From Opimibacter sp041746735 (GTDB lineage: Bacteria; Bacteroidota; Bacteroidia; Chitinophagales; Saprospiraceae): a DNA stretch of 64,000 bases. Made by a program: the position numbers and the translations under genes. Position 1 is the first letter of the stretch. Every line of letters starts with the position of its first letter. The notes below the pieces were generated by a model. That model was given only the letters and a program-made list of their open reading frames with translations, was not told where the DNA came from and made no database searches. This document shows, in pieces, positions 42,610-54,700 of this stretch. The DNA lies in the NCBI GenBank assembly GCA_041746735.1, contig JBGTGP010000023.1:12441-76440 (forward strand). Direction: 5' to 3'.

Positions 42610-43503
42610 TCAGTCTGTGAAACCGAGTTCGAGGAGGGCGGCATTTAGGCTGCGGGTGATGCCATCCCCTGACCACTCTGGCGCGCCTGGAATGGTGGTA
42701 GCCGTCAGGATCTGTTCGCGTGAGCGGCCGAGGGTTATTTCACCGGCGACAAACTCGAGCAAGGCCGACAAATAGTCACCAAATGCAGCGAGATCATCTT
42801 TGGTGCCGGACGTAGGAAACCCATCCCGGGCATGGCCAAAGATGAAGATCGTATCATTATCAAAAGCGGCTTGCATTTGTCGCAATATTTCTATCCAGTT
42901 TTCAATTGATGCGCCTGTACTTTTATCAATAAAAGGGAAGCGGCGGTTGAAGACCAGATCACCGCAGTGCACTACATTGGCGTGCTGAAAGTGGATGATA
43001 CTATCTCCATTGGTATGGGCCGGGCCCCAGAATTGTATATCGATGATCTCATCTCCCACGGATTGTTGCCAGCGGTCGCTGTAGGTGAGATCCGCAAAAA
43101 GCTGATCGGCTTCGGTATTGGCTATACGCGCGGCGGTCTGATGATTGTGAAGGCAGTTTTCATGCGCGAGTACGTGTTGGGCGATACCTTTAAACGCAAT
43201 ATTGCCGGACGTATGATCGCCGTGGTGATGGGTATTGATCAGATAATGTACGGGAGTGGACTCCGTTTTTCGGAGCTCCCGGAGCAGATTGCCAGATTGT
43301 TCCTTCCATTGAGAATCAATCACGACCATACCCTCCGGCTGCACGAGCCAGCCAATGGTACCACCTCTTTCATTAAAGATACCAACATTGCGTCGCAGTA
43401 ATTTTATCTGATAGTCTGACGAAAACATAGTTTTGAACCATGACGGTATGCCAGACAGGGTCAGGGCAAGGCTTCCGGTTTGAATAAAAAATCTTCTCTG
43501 CAT
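42610..43503 (-). CDS. metallo-beta-lactamase-fold hydrolase, exported
   Basis: A 297-residue protein starting MQRRFFIQTGSLALTLSG, a twin-arginine-like or Sec signal; an upstream ATG at 43557 would bury this signal. The metal motif THHHGDHTSGN is the HxHxDH site, with downstream His in WGPAHTNGDSI (second site) and FGHARDGFPTSG. The superfamily includes lactamases, glyoxalase II, lactonases and RNases; context and sequence do not narrow it. A beta-lactamase label would be unsafe. The promoter box at 43540 gives a short leader. Confidence 0.85.
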   Translation of the reverse strand: MQRRFFIQTGSLALTLSGIPSWFKTMFSSDYQIKLLRRNVGIFNERGGTIGWLVQPEGMVVIDSQWKEQSGNLLRELRKTESTPVHYLINTHHHGDHTSGNIAFKGIAQHVLAHENCLHNHQTAARIANTEADQLFADLTYSDRWQQSVGDEIIDIQFWGPAHTNGDSIIHFQHANVVHCGDLVFNRRFPFIDKSTGASIENWIEILRQMQAAFDNDTIFIFGHARDGFPTSGTKDDLAAFGDYLSALLEFVAGEITLGRSREQILTATTIPGAPEWSGDGITRSLNAALLELGFTD

Positions 43504-43539
43504 AGACGTATTGGGCTTTGTCAGGGGTGCATCACATAC

Positions 43540-43547
43540 CAAACTTA
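43540..43547 (-). promoter_or_regulatory. TAnnTTTG box, MBL-fold gene
   Basis: On the minus strand this reads TAAGTTTG, an exact match about 37 bases upstream of the ATG at 43503, supporting that start. Confidence 0.5.
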
Positions 43548-43689
43548 CATAATCCAAAAGAAAGGTCAGGATCTGAGATGGTTTGCTCTCACTTCTCCAG
43601 ATGAAGCTTTCTCAGGGGCGGGCCACCTGCTTTCAGCAAGATTTGATTAAAATTTCGAGCCCGCCAGATTCAGTTCTTTCGAAAAGGAA

Positions 43690-43697
43690 TATCTTTG
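43690..43697 (+). promoter_or_regulatory. TAnnTTTG box, desaturase gene
   Basis: TATCTTTG, an exact match 31 bases before the ATG at 43729. It is divergent to the box at 43540. Confidence 0.55.
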
Positions 43698-43728
43698 TCG
43701 TTCATAATTTAATTGCAACTAGCTTACT

Positions 43729-44469
43729 ATGTGGGTTTTAGCGTTTTTAGGGGCACATTGGTACCTCTCCTTATTCACTCAGTCCTTCTTTCATCACCGG
43801 TATGCTGCACACCGGATGTTTACGATGAAAAAAGGTTGGGAAAAATTTTTCTACGTGCTCTCCTTTTTGTTCCAGGGCTCTTCATACCTGAGTCCAAGGG
43901 CTTATGGCATCATGCACCGTATGCATCACGCGTATGCCGATACCGAGCTGGACCCACATTCTCCCAAATATGATGACAATCTTTTTAAAATGATGTGGCG
44001 TACGCGGAACAACTACTTGCATATCTTCGAACAATCAGTGGTGGTTGAACCTCGTTTTGTCAAAGATCTTCCGGAATGGAACTGGTTTGACCGCTTTGCA
44101 TCGACGCCAATGATCCGGTTGGTATGGGTCGCCATCTATGTTGTCGTGTATATGGCTCTGGATGCACCTTGGTGGTTATTTCCGTTGATCTTAATACATG
44201 CCGTGATGGGACCTTTTCATGGTGTCATCATCAACTGGTTTGCGCACAGTATCGGGTATATCAATTTCAAAATGAAAGACACATCCCGCAACCTGTTTCC
44301 GGTGGATCTGCTCATGCTGGGTGAGGGATTACATAACAATCACCACAAACATTCCGGACGTGCTAATTTTGGAATCAAGAAATATGAATTTGATCCGCTC
44401 TATCCAGTGATTCGATTTCTGGATTGGATCAAAGTCATTCGGCTCAAAAAGGCTGTAGCAGAGGAGTGA
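43729..44469 (+). CDS. membrane fatty acid (acyl-CoA/acyl-lipid) desaturase
   Basis: A 246-residue di-iron desaturase. The three histidine boxes are complete: HRYAAH, HRMHH and HNNHH. Hydrophobic segments surround them (WVLAFLGAHWYLSLFTQSFF, MIRLVWVAIYVVVYMAL, WWLFPLILIHAVMG). It is shorter than eukaryotic delta-9 desaturases but normal for bacterial forms. The enzyme introduces a double bond in membrane fatty acids, which keeps membranes fluid in the cold. Positional specificity cannot be read from the sequence. Confidence 0.92.
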   Translation: MWVLAFLGAHWYLSLFTQSFFHHRYAAHRMFTMKKGWEKFFYVLSFLFQGSSYLSPRAYGIMHRMHHAYADTELDPHSPKYDDNLFKMMWRTRNNYLHIFEQSVVVEPRFVKDLPEWNWFDRFASTPMIRLVWVAIYVVVYMALDAPWWLFPLILIHAVMGPFHGVIINWFAHSIGYINFKMKDTSRNLFPVDLLMLGEGLHNNHHKHSGRANFGIKKYEFDPLYPVIRFLDWIKVIRLKKAVAEE

Positions 44470-44486
44470 GTCTCTGGTCTGCGTGA

Positions 44487-45548
44487 TTATTCCTGCGTAA
44501 AGGAAGGTGGTGCTTTTCCCCGGGTGATCCAGCCGGGAATGGCGGAAAGCAGACTGGCCATGACAAGAATGATGACCAGCAGTTTGAGATTTCCAAGGGA
44601 TTGAAAGGCGACCACGAAAAAGATGAAGGCCAGATTGACCAAAAGGAGCACCGAGGTGGCCTGCATGTGGCTCAGTCCGGCATGGAGCAACAGGTGATGG
44701 ATATGGCTTCGGTCCGGATGTAAGGGTGATTGTTTTTTAAAGATCCTCAGCACAAATACGCGTAGGGTATCAAATAACGGAAGAATCAGAATACCTACTG
44801 CGACAGCAGGTACAGCCGTAAACGCATAAGGAGACCCTTGTATTTCTGCATGAACTTCAATAAACTCAATAACGAGAATAGCGGAGATAAGGCCGATCAG
44901 CATGGAGCCTGTATCTCCCATAAAGATTCGGGCCGGTGTGATATTATACTTTAGAAATGCAATTGTCGCTCCGGCAAGAGAAAAGGCAATGATCGCCAGG
45001 TCCGTCCGGTCAATGAGAAAAAACCATGTTCCCAGCGTGATCGATATAAGGGTAGCCAGACTCCCCGTCAGTCCATTAATACCATCGATCAGATTGAATG
45101 CGTTGATGATGACCAGGATGGTAAACATCGACAACAGGATTGACAGGATCTCCGGTATTTCATACACACCAAAAATCCCATACATGCTGGTCAGTCTGAC
45201 TTGTGCCTTAAACACCAGGATGAAGCATGCAAACACCTGGCCCATGAGCTTGCGATATGGTGAGATGGGCAAAATATCATCTTTGGCACCAATGAGGAAA
45301 ATGATGATAAAAGAACAAAGGATATACTGAAGATCCCCGAACACATCGAAGGGAGTCCACAGGATGATGCTGAAAATTACCCCGGCAAAAATGGCTACAC
45401 CTCCCAGTGTGGGCACCGCTTCAGCATGTGACTTGCGATGGTCCGGCTCATCATACAGATGCTTTACCCGTGCGATGTTGATGATGCTCGGAATGGCCAT
45501 AAATACCAGCAAAAAGGCGGTGATAAAACTCAATATGATGTCGTACAT
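44487..45548 (-). CDS. WecA/TagO-type undecaprenyl-phosphate sugar-1-phosphate transferase
   Basis: A 353-residue polytopic membrane enzyme of the MraY superfamily with about ten helices. Key motifs are GAKDDILPISPYRKLMGQ (metal-binding Asp pair), FNLIDGINGLTGS and ARIFMGDTGSMLIG, plus the cytoplasmic HPDRSHIHHLLLHAGLSHMQ, which marks WecA/TagO and not MraY. It should load GlcNAc- or a related sugar-1-phosphate onto undecaprenyl phosphate to start a surface polysaccharide. It converges on the desaturase gene with a gap of 17 bases. Confidence 0.92.
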   Translation of the reverse strand: MYDIILSFITAFLLVFMAIPSIINIARVKHLYDEPDHRKSHAEAVPTLGGVAIFAGVIFSIILWTPFDVFGDLQYILCSFIIIFLIGAKDDILPISPYRKLMGQVFACFILVFKAQVRLTSMYGIFGVYEIPEILSILLSMFTILVIINAFNLIDGINGLTGSLATLISITLGTWFFLIDRTDLAIIAFSLAGATIAFLKYNITPARIFMGDTGSMLIGLISAILVIEFIEVHAEIQGSPYAFTAVPAVAVGILILPLFDTLRVFVLRIFKKQSPLHPDRSHIHHLLLHAGLSHMQATSVLLLVNLAFIFFVVAFQSLGNLKLLVIILVMASLLSAIPGWITRGKAPPSFTQE

Positions 45549-45652
45549 ATCAGCATAAAGGTAAAGTTTAATTTTGCCAACTGATCACGGCTTCCTTTTC
45601 GCATATTCATATACGTGTTCAACTGACATTTTGGATAATGCATACCAAAAAA

Positions 45653-45680
45653 GAAGCCCCGGAACCGACTCCGGGGCTTC
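45653..45680 (-). terminator. intrinsic terminator of the 3,135-residue protein gene
   Basis: Eleven-base perfect stem GAAGCCCCGGA / TCCGGGGCTTC with a six-base loop. On the minus strand it is followed by six T. It lies 32 bases after the stop. Confidence 0.85.
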
Positions 45681-45711
45681 AGCAAAATGAAGTTTTTACC
45701 AAATTCTTTTA

Positions 45712-48700
45712 TTATTCCAGCCGGATCATTTTCTTGGTCGCGCTGTACGGACCGCTTTCGAGGCGATAGTAGAGTACGCCGTGAACCGGTGCATCTTTCT
45801 GGTGTAACTGTATCGATTGATGGCCTGCACTGAATTCCTCTTCGATGATCCGGATCGTTTTTCCCGTCAGATCAAAGAGTGTCAGCTTGACCATTCCGGC
45901 CTCCGGCAAGTTGAAACCAATGGCAGTTGTACCCGTCCATGGATTAGGTTCATTCTGGTACAGGGCAAAGTCGGTGACAAGCGTCTGTTTTGGCATACGC
46001 AGATGCAGATCGAGGATCTCATCTTCATACGTATATGCTTCAGGATTGATGATGAGATCTGACCACCGGATCATATCCAGTATTCGACCCGACGTCGTGG
46101 AGGCAAATCTGAGTGTAAAACTCAACTTTCCCTTGTGCTCCATACCCTGATAATTCTCATCATGCCAACTCAGTGCAATCATACCCTGCTGTGTCGCACC
46201 GATATGTTGACTGCCGATAGAGAGTTCATCGCTCAGAACCTCCTGATAGAGCAGGCCATGCGTTTCAAGTGTTCCCTGGAATCCAGCTACTTTGTGCGGG
46301 AAAGTCAGGATAATCTCTACCGTTTTGCCGGCTTCGACCCATTCTGGTGCATCGACATCGACGGTAATGATTCTTCTACCATCCCTCGGCAATAGTTGGG
46401 TGGCGTTGGCCTGAACAGAATGATTGACATCACCGATCTTCACTCCGACAAAATCCAGACCTGAAACCGACGTTCCGTTGTATTGAATATCGATGGCTTC
46501 CTGCATGGGCCAGGGATGGTGCGAGTTGGCAAAATTGTAGTTCTTATCCACGAATCTCCAACTGTCATTATGCGGATAGTGGCTATAAATCCCCAGGATC
46601 AGTTTACGGATCTCTACCAGGTCAATGGCGCTTACCTGCTGACTATTGTTGGCATCGGCGGCAATGTACTGGTAGGGTGATGTAAAGGGCTCAATGCCCA
46701 GCAAATGCTTTTGAATACGTACCAGGTCAAGTGTGCTCACACCATTCCGGGGTTGATCCAGACGTTTGGGCTCAATCGTATAGCGCTGATCATCGACCGG
46801 AGGCACGACGAGCAGATACTTACCATTGTCCGCTGTGGTCATGGCATACTTCGGCTCATTGTCCTTGTAGAGAGTTACCTTGACCAGCTCGACCGGATGA
46901 TCTTTTTCGGTCAGGACTGTACCTTCATACACGACGCTGCCGGAATGATCACAGTTGCCTGTATTGTCTGTAAATACGATTGTAGTCGTACAGAAATCTT
47001 TATTACGTTCGCCCCAACTGATCACACTGTTACAGTTGTCATCTGTGCCACCATCTGCTACCCAGATCAGGATACTCACTTCCACACCGAATGCGGGTAT
47101 GTTGGTGGAATTAAAGGTCCGGCTGGGCTCGTAAGCATCACCACTGAAGCTGTACAATAGCTGTGAAGCCGGTGTACAATCGTCAAAGCTCGAGGCGTTA
47201 AAATCTTTTGCCCAAAGGGTGACCTCACATCCGATCGGCATGACCACGGTGCTGAGCCCTTGGATACAAACCGGGCTGGGTTGTTTGCAGTCTTCCAGAC
47301 GGAAGAGGTACTCACAATACGCCCAATTGCCACAGCCATCTTCCACACTCCAGAGGATCCGGTGATAATCACCGCACCAGGGACTGTTGTAGGGAAGACC
47401 ATTTCTTCGTATGTCCTGTATGGCACTTTCTTCTGTATCAAAGATGAGTTCCACTTCATTATTGGCATTCACATTGGCCAGCGTTCTGGGTTTGACCTGA
47501 ATAAAAGCAGATCCGTTGAACGGATAGATTTTTACATCATAGGCTACCTGTTTGTTGCAGGTCTCCCGCAGACGTTGTTTGAGCGTTACATGTACACTGC
47601 AACTGCTGGCGTTTGGATCGTTTTCACCCAGGAAGGCTTGATTGGTGGCCGGCAGTCTGACACCTTCATCAGCTACGCATAAGACTACAGGGCTCTGAGG
47701 GCAGGCGAGGAATACAGGAGCTTGCTGATCGTTTACTTTGATTACCTGCGTATAGCTCCAAAGACCGTAACCGGTTGATGGATTGTATTGACACCAGTCG
47801 ATGATCTTCCAGTCCCGAAGGATTTTGTAGCATGCACCTTCCGCGAATTCAAATCGGGTATCTTCATAGGTAACCCCGATCAGACTGCAGGCATCTGAAA
47901 AGATTTGTGGCTCGCCGGTATTGTTGAGATCATCCGGGCAGGTGGTGATATGCACATCACATGGCCAGCGGACTCCATCGTTCGGATCTGAGTTATTGCA
48001 GGAATTGTCTGAGATATAGAAGGGTGTAAAGTCGACCACCCAGATGCGTTGGATACATACGCCTGGACTCACGCCGGATTGGTTGTCTCTGGCGGTAAAC
48101 CGGCGTTCGATCAGTTTGATTGCTCCTGGTGGGGGATTGCCTGGCAGATGATCACCTGAGCAATCATCATAGATCGTGACGCGAACTTCGAGATCGACAA
48201 AACAATTATCATCGGCCCAGCCGTCATACCCCCACAAACGTGGCTGCTGATAATGGGTATTGCCGGGGTCGTTGATAATGACCGGCTGACGCACGGATTC
48301 ATCGTCATTGTAATATAAAGCGTCAAACATATTGCCGAAATACGCGCTGAGCGGATCTTCGTCCAGATTACCGTTGCGATTACCAGTAATATCCCTGTAG
48401 ACCCCTTCGATCGCCGGAAACCAGTAATTGCAACTCACCTGGATATCTGGCGGGCATATAATAAAGGCGCCGATTTTATCTTGAACTTCCACTTCGACCA
48501 TGCAGTAATTCTTATTGCCTGCAGCATCCGTGATTTCCAGCTCGACCATAATGGGTGCTGAACGCGAACCTGATCGTGGTACATCGCAGCAGGCAAAAGG
48601 AACACAGGGCTTTAAAGAAGTCCCGAGATCACTTGCATCTACAAAGCCGTTAGGATGGTCATCGATACAGCCTCCGTTGGTCGTCCAGTCGAAATCAATA

Positions 48701-51700
48701 CAACTGGTCATCCGGCGAGCCCGGAAAGTCACAGGACCACAATTGTCATAGCTGCCGTCATCAAACACATAGGCGGGTACGAGCGTGACACCTTGAGGAC
48801 CGTCATTGGTCAGGGATACAATGGTATGGTGATCACAATTGCCAACAGGTGCCACATCATCCACTACCGTAATGGTAAAGGAGCAGGTGCTACTATTGCC
48901 GCACAGATCCGTTACCGTCCAGGTCAGATAATGCGTACCCAGTTCAAGTCCGTTGATCGTGTAGTTATTTCCAAACTGTACAATCGTACCTGAGCTGGAG
49001 CTCAATACATAGCTCACGATAGGACTGCAGGCATCATAGGCCTGTGGATGAGGTACGCTTACATTCGCATGACAGTACCAGAAGTCCGTTCCGACATTGA
49101 TATTGGATGGACATACCAGAACAGGTCCCTGATCATCGGTAAGCTTGATGACCTGGTGGCCTTCAATCAACTCTTGCGTACACCAATCCAGCACGGTCCA
49201 GGTGCGCAGGATCTTGGAGCCTCCTCCGCAGTCATCCAGCGGTTTGTCCCAATATCCCAGAAACAAATTGCAGAGACCAGCCTGATCTGTCAGATCATAA
49301 CTGTAAATGGTAGGCCATCCTGTTACACTCGGATGGCTGCTCGAACCGCATTCCCCCACATAATTATCAGGGAATATTAAATCTTCAATGGTCAGGGGCA
49401 GAATCTCAAACTGCTGCTCACATGATGCGGTCAGACCGCTGAGATCCGTAGCAATCCAGGTGACAATGACGGTACCTTCTCCGCAGCCCAGATCATTGAC
49501 TTCGATATTGGCCACTTCGAGCGTATATCCGCAATTTTCAATCACCTCCGGATACAAGTGGGCGGGGATATTTCCGCTCGCCAGCAAGTCGACTTCCAAA
49601 CAGGATATCTGACATGTATCAGCACCGGGTGTACCGGGTGTACAGGCACATACAATTTGAGGTGGAATTTTATCTTCAATACCGATCACGCCCCAGCATG
49701 AAATACCGGTGACGGGGTCTGTAATGGTTACATGGTAATAGCCTCCAAGTAGGTCTGCCACCGGAAATACGATCCAGCCTGTATCTGTTCCAACAGTTTC
49801 GACTGTGATAATATACCCGTCATAACACCTGTACTGATTTCCTTCCAGGATCATATCGGCAAACAGGTGTACCTCGCAGTTCTGGTCCGCCCCGATATTG
49901 ATAGTGTCGTTGCAGGCCATGGTGACAGGACCGCTATATTCAATGATGGTCACCGTAAAAGAACAGGTGGCTGTATCAGAATCATTGGTAGCGATCCAGG
50001 TCTGGATGGTCGTCCCGATCGGGAAAGCATCGCCGGATGTATAGCCTGTTCCATCGACTTGTGTAAGTTCGGGAACACCACCACAGATCGCACTAGCTGT
50101 GACCGTATAATTTATAAAAGCAGAGCATTCACCAGGACCCAGATAGATGATAAAGTTGGAGGGGCAATTGATTTCAAGGAGTCCCCCGATGCCACTCACA
50201 AGAGCTTCGCAAGTAGAGACATTCCCGCACTCATCTGTTACCGTCAATATGACAGGAATGGAAGATGAGCCAATAAACTGATCACAGGTGAATACAGTCT
50301 GTGAAAGTTCGAGCGTAACGTCACCGCAATTATCAAAACTGCCATTGTCAATTTGCTCTGGTGTAATGGTCACCTCATTACCTGACGCAAAATCAATCAC
50401 GATATTCTGACACAATGCTACAGGGGGTGTGACATCCACGATCGTAATGACCTGGGTCATCGTAGCCGCATTGTCACATTCATCATCGATAAGCCAGGTC
50501 CGGAGGATTATTCCGGTACCATTACAACCGGTTAGACCCGTATTGTCGTCCGTAAACATCGCACCGAACATCATGCTGCAGTTGTCCATAAAGATGATCA
50601 TACCTCCTGTGATAGTTGTATCCAGTGGATTCTGATCACAATTGATCGTGATATCGGCAGGAATCGTAATATTCGGTGGTAACGTATCCTGAATCGTAAT
50701 GATCTGAATACCGGTACCCACATTGTTGCAGAAGTCGGATACGGACCAGGTCCGGAAGATGACGGCAGTGCCATCGCATCCATCAATACCAATCGCATCC
50801 ATGTAGGTAGTATCCTGGATAGAACTGCAATCGGTTACCTCTGAAATATTGCCTGTGAGAGTCAGGTCATTGATATCAAGTTCGCAGTCGATAGTAATAT
50901 CAGCTGGCAATGAAAAAGAAGGTGCGGTGGTATCCTGTACCATTATGATCTGTACGGCACTTGTAGCATTATCACACTGGTCTATGGCGATCCATGTTCG
51001 GGTGATGACTGTGAGGACCGGACATACTCCGTCAATCGTCACATCACTATAGGACACTGTGACGTCCGAGCAATTGTCGGTGGCATCCAATACATCTCCT
51101 GTTACATCAGGGAGTGTACTGGTACCACAATCGATAAGCGTATCTGCTGGCACGGTAAACGTAGGCGCTTCCTGATCCAATCTCAATATGTATTGAATCG
51201 CCGTACTGGAATTGCCACAACGGTCTGTTACAATCCAGGTCCGTTCGATGGTATCTTGCGTCGGACATCCATCTGGCAGTACCAGGTCGACAAAATCGAC
51301 CATCATAAAGGAACAGTTGTCCAGCGTATCGGTCACCATACCGGTGATATCCGGTGTACTCGCTCCGTCACAAGAAATGGTGGTTTGAGGTGGGACCGTA
51401 AATGTTGGCGCTTCGATATCTACCCTGTAGATGATCTGAACCCCTGAGGTCGAATTGCCACAGAAGTCCGTGACCACCCACGTCCGGAAGACGGTATCCG
51501 CAAACGGGGAACAATCTCCTTCAATCACAAGATCAGTAAAGGTGACCTCCGGGATAGAACAATTGTCATCCACCTCAGAGGGCACACCGGCTACGGCTGG
51601 TGAATTGTCTTCATCACAAGATAGCGTGATGTCGGGTGGTAGGTTAAAGGTTGGGGCCTCCAGGTCCTGAACCAGAATCAATTGAATACAGGTGCTGGAG

Positions 51701-54700
51701 TTTCCACAATCATCTGTGGCAATCCACAAGCGCTGTATTGGGGTATCATTTGTGCAGCCGGCTCCGGGAGGTGTATCCACAAATGTTATATCTACCTCAA
51801 CATCACAATTGTCAGAGGCCAGAGCGGCACCCAGACTTTGAGGATCGGTAGCATCATCGCAACTCACCGTCACGTTGGGTGGGCAGAAATTTATAACAGG
51901 CGGCATCGTATCTATTCTGATAATCGTCTGCACACCGGTGGAAGAGTTGAAACAATTGTCCATGACTGTCCAGGTTCGGAAAGTCGTATCGATCCCCGGA
52001 CACATACCTGGAATGACTTCATCGCTATAGGAAATGGTCACATCTGAACAATTGTCTGTAGCATCTGTAATAGATCCTGTAAATAATGTATCGGTGCTCG
52101 ACCCGCAGTCGATGATCGTATCTGCCGGAGTAGTAAATGTTGGTGGTGTCGTGTCGAGTCGTAGAATTACCTGGACGCCGCTGGTGCTGTTGCCACAACG
52201 GTCTTCGACCACCCATGTCCGGAAGACGGTATCATTGACAGGACATCCGTCCAGCGCGATGAGATCTGTATAGGAGATCGTCACATCTGAACAGTTGTCT
52301 GAAGCGTCTGTGATTTGACCGGTAAAGGCTGGGTCTATATTCGCACCGCAGTCCAATGTGACGGTATCAGGGACGGTAAATGTCGGAGGTACAGTATCCA
52401 ATAAAATCAGAATCTGAAGGGCTGAGGCACTGTTTCCACAGGCATCTGTTACTCTCCAGGTCCGGAATATTGTATCCGATACCGGACAAATACCCTGCAC
52501 TACCAAATCCGTAAATGTTACGATCATGGGGCTCTGGCAATTGTCAAGTGTATCCAGAATTTCACCGGTGTTGACCGGACTGATATCTGCAGCACAGTCG
52601 ATGGTGACATCGGCCGGAGCTGTAAAAGTTGGTGCCACCAGATCACGAACTGTAATCGTCTGCACAACAGATGAGTCTATATTGCCACAATCATCCTCGC
52701 CAAAGAATTTACGCAGGATGAGGCCGATCACATTATTTGTACAGGTTCCGTCAAAACCTACAGAGTCATCTCTGAATGTAACTGTAGTCGAGGAACAATT
52801 ATCCAAATAGGACGGTGAGCCCAGGGCCATAAGTGTCAGCGGATCTGTACAGGCGACCGATACATCCGCTACCCCTGAAACCACCGATGGGGCTACATCA
52901 TCCACGACCTGGATCGTCTGTGTGCATGTCAGTATGTTGCCGGCCTGATCTTCGACCGTATAGATCCTGGTGATGATCAGAGGATCACCCGGGCAACCCG
53001 TTGCACCATTATCACTTTCATTTATGGAAATCGTGACATCATCGCAAAACTGGACTACCACAACATCATCCACATCCGCCAGCGGCACATCATCAGGGCA
53101 GCTATAGGTACCGCCATCTGCCGGAGGGCATGTGATGGTCAGGTCACAGCATCCTTCCACCACAATCGTATCAAATGCCATGCATCCATTCGCATCGGTC
53201 ACGATTACACTATAGGTGCCCGGAGGAACATTGAAGAGATCCTCGGTCATGGCGCCATTGGACCATAAAAAGGTAAATGGACCCTGTCCGCCAAATACGT
53301 CCAGCAGGACATTTGCATTTTGTTGGTTATTGCCGAGGCAATTAAAATCAATCAGGGTGGTAGGATTATCATGTACAATGAGTAAGGCTGAATCGACAGC
53401 CGTGCACATCGCAACCGTATCTGTAATTGTGACATAATACATACCGGGTACACTTATATATCCGGTATTGGGGGTTGAGGCCATAAATCCACCGGGTCCG
53501 GACCATTCGTAAACAAAATCGATGGTATCCGGAAATACGTCTGCAAAAAATATGGTGCTGTCGCCCAGACAAATAGCACTGTCGCCCACAATACTCACCT
53601 GTGCAAAAGGCAGGTTTATCCCACTGATAATCGTTGTACTGGCAAACCACCAAGTATTGAGTGTGTTGTTTTCACCATAACCAAAAGGGGTCCCGGTACA
53701 GTTGCCCGTTGGGGGATCACCGATCTGAAAATTATCCCATGTCCGGCAACCGTTTACACCACAGGTGCATCCGTTGAGCTGGACTTTTGGTTGTCCTGTT
53801 CCTGGATCTCCTTCATCGATTGTTTGGGTGTTGACATCATCCGTGATCTGGCTATCATCCCAGAAAAGTAAGTCTGTTGCTACCCCTGGACAAATCGGGC
53901 GAATGGTCTGCACGCAAAATCCATTTTTCAAAAACTCTACATCAAAAGCAGCATAATGCTGCACACCCTGAGAATAACGCAAGACTGTCGGAACCGGCTC
54001 ACCAAAAGCGAGTGGTGATCCATCCCCTTTCAGTCCGTTCCAGTAAATGCAGACGGTATCCGCTGTTTCAAACAAATAGGCCAGGATGACATCGGTGGTA
54101 TCCTCATCATATATTCCGTTATTGACAAAATCGAGAATAATCTCCACCAACCCTGGTTGGGTTACACCGACCAGGATGCAGAAACTATCTGCGCTTTCAC
54201 AAGTGACGGTAAACAATTCGACATCGCCGCATTGGGCATTGGAGGAAGGAAATTCATTTGGATCCGGGTCATTGATAAAGACCATATGCTCGGCATTGTT
54301 GGCTGTAGCATTCATATTCTTAATCGATCGACGGTCAATTATAACATTGCCGGTGGTGCCCGGACCACGATCTCCAAAAGCCACATTAAATGACAACCCC
54401 TGAAATCCGGATCCATTAAAGTCGATCAGGGATACAAAGCCGTCCATCGTGTAGGAATAAAATACACCATTGAACGGGCGGTCAAACTGGCAATCCGGAA
54501 GATCATTGGGTTTGATTGGGGGTGTACGAAGTGACCAGTTGTTTGACCAAAGGCGACCTGGTTGTACCACGCCTCCATTCCGGACGGTAAAGTCAAAAAA
54601 CAAGACATTGACAATATTATTGGGTGCTCCATCATCAAACTGAAGGACGTAATCTCCCGTCATATTGGGTTTAAATCTGGAATAAGGAAAAAGGGTCGTA

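Noticed and set aside
42610..43503. Beta-lactamase call for the MBL-fold protein
   Set aside because: The HxHxDH motif defines the superfamily only; nothing in the sequence points specifically to lactam hydrolysis.
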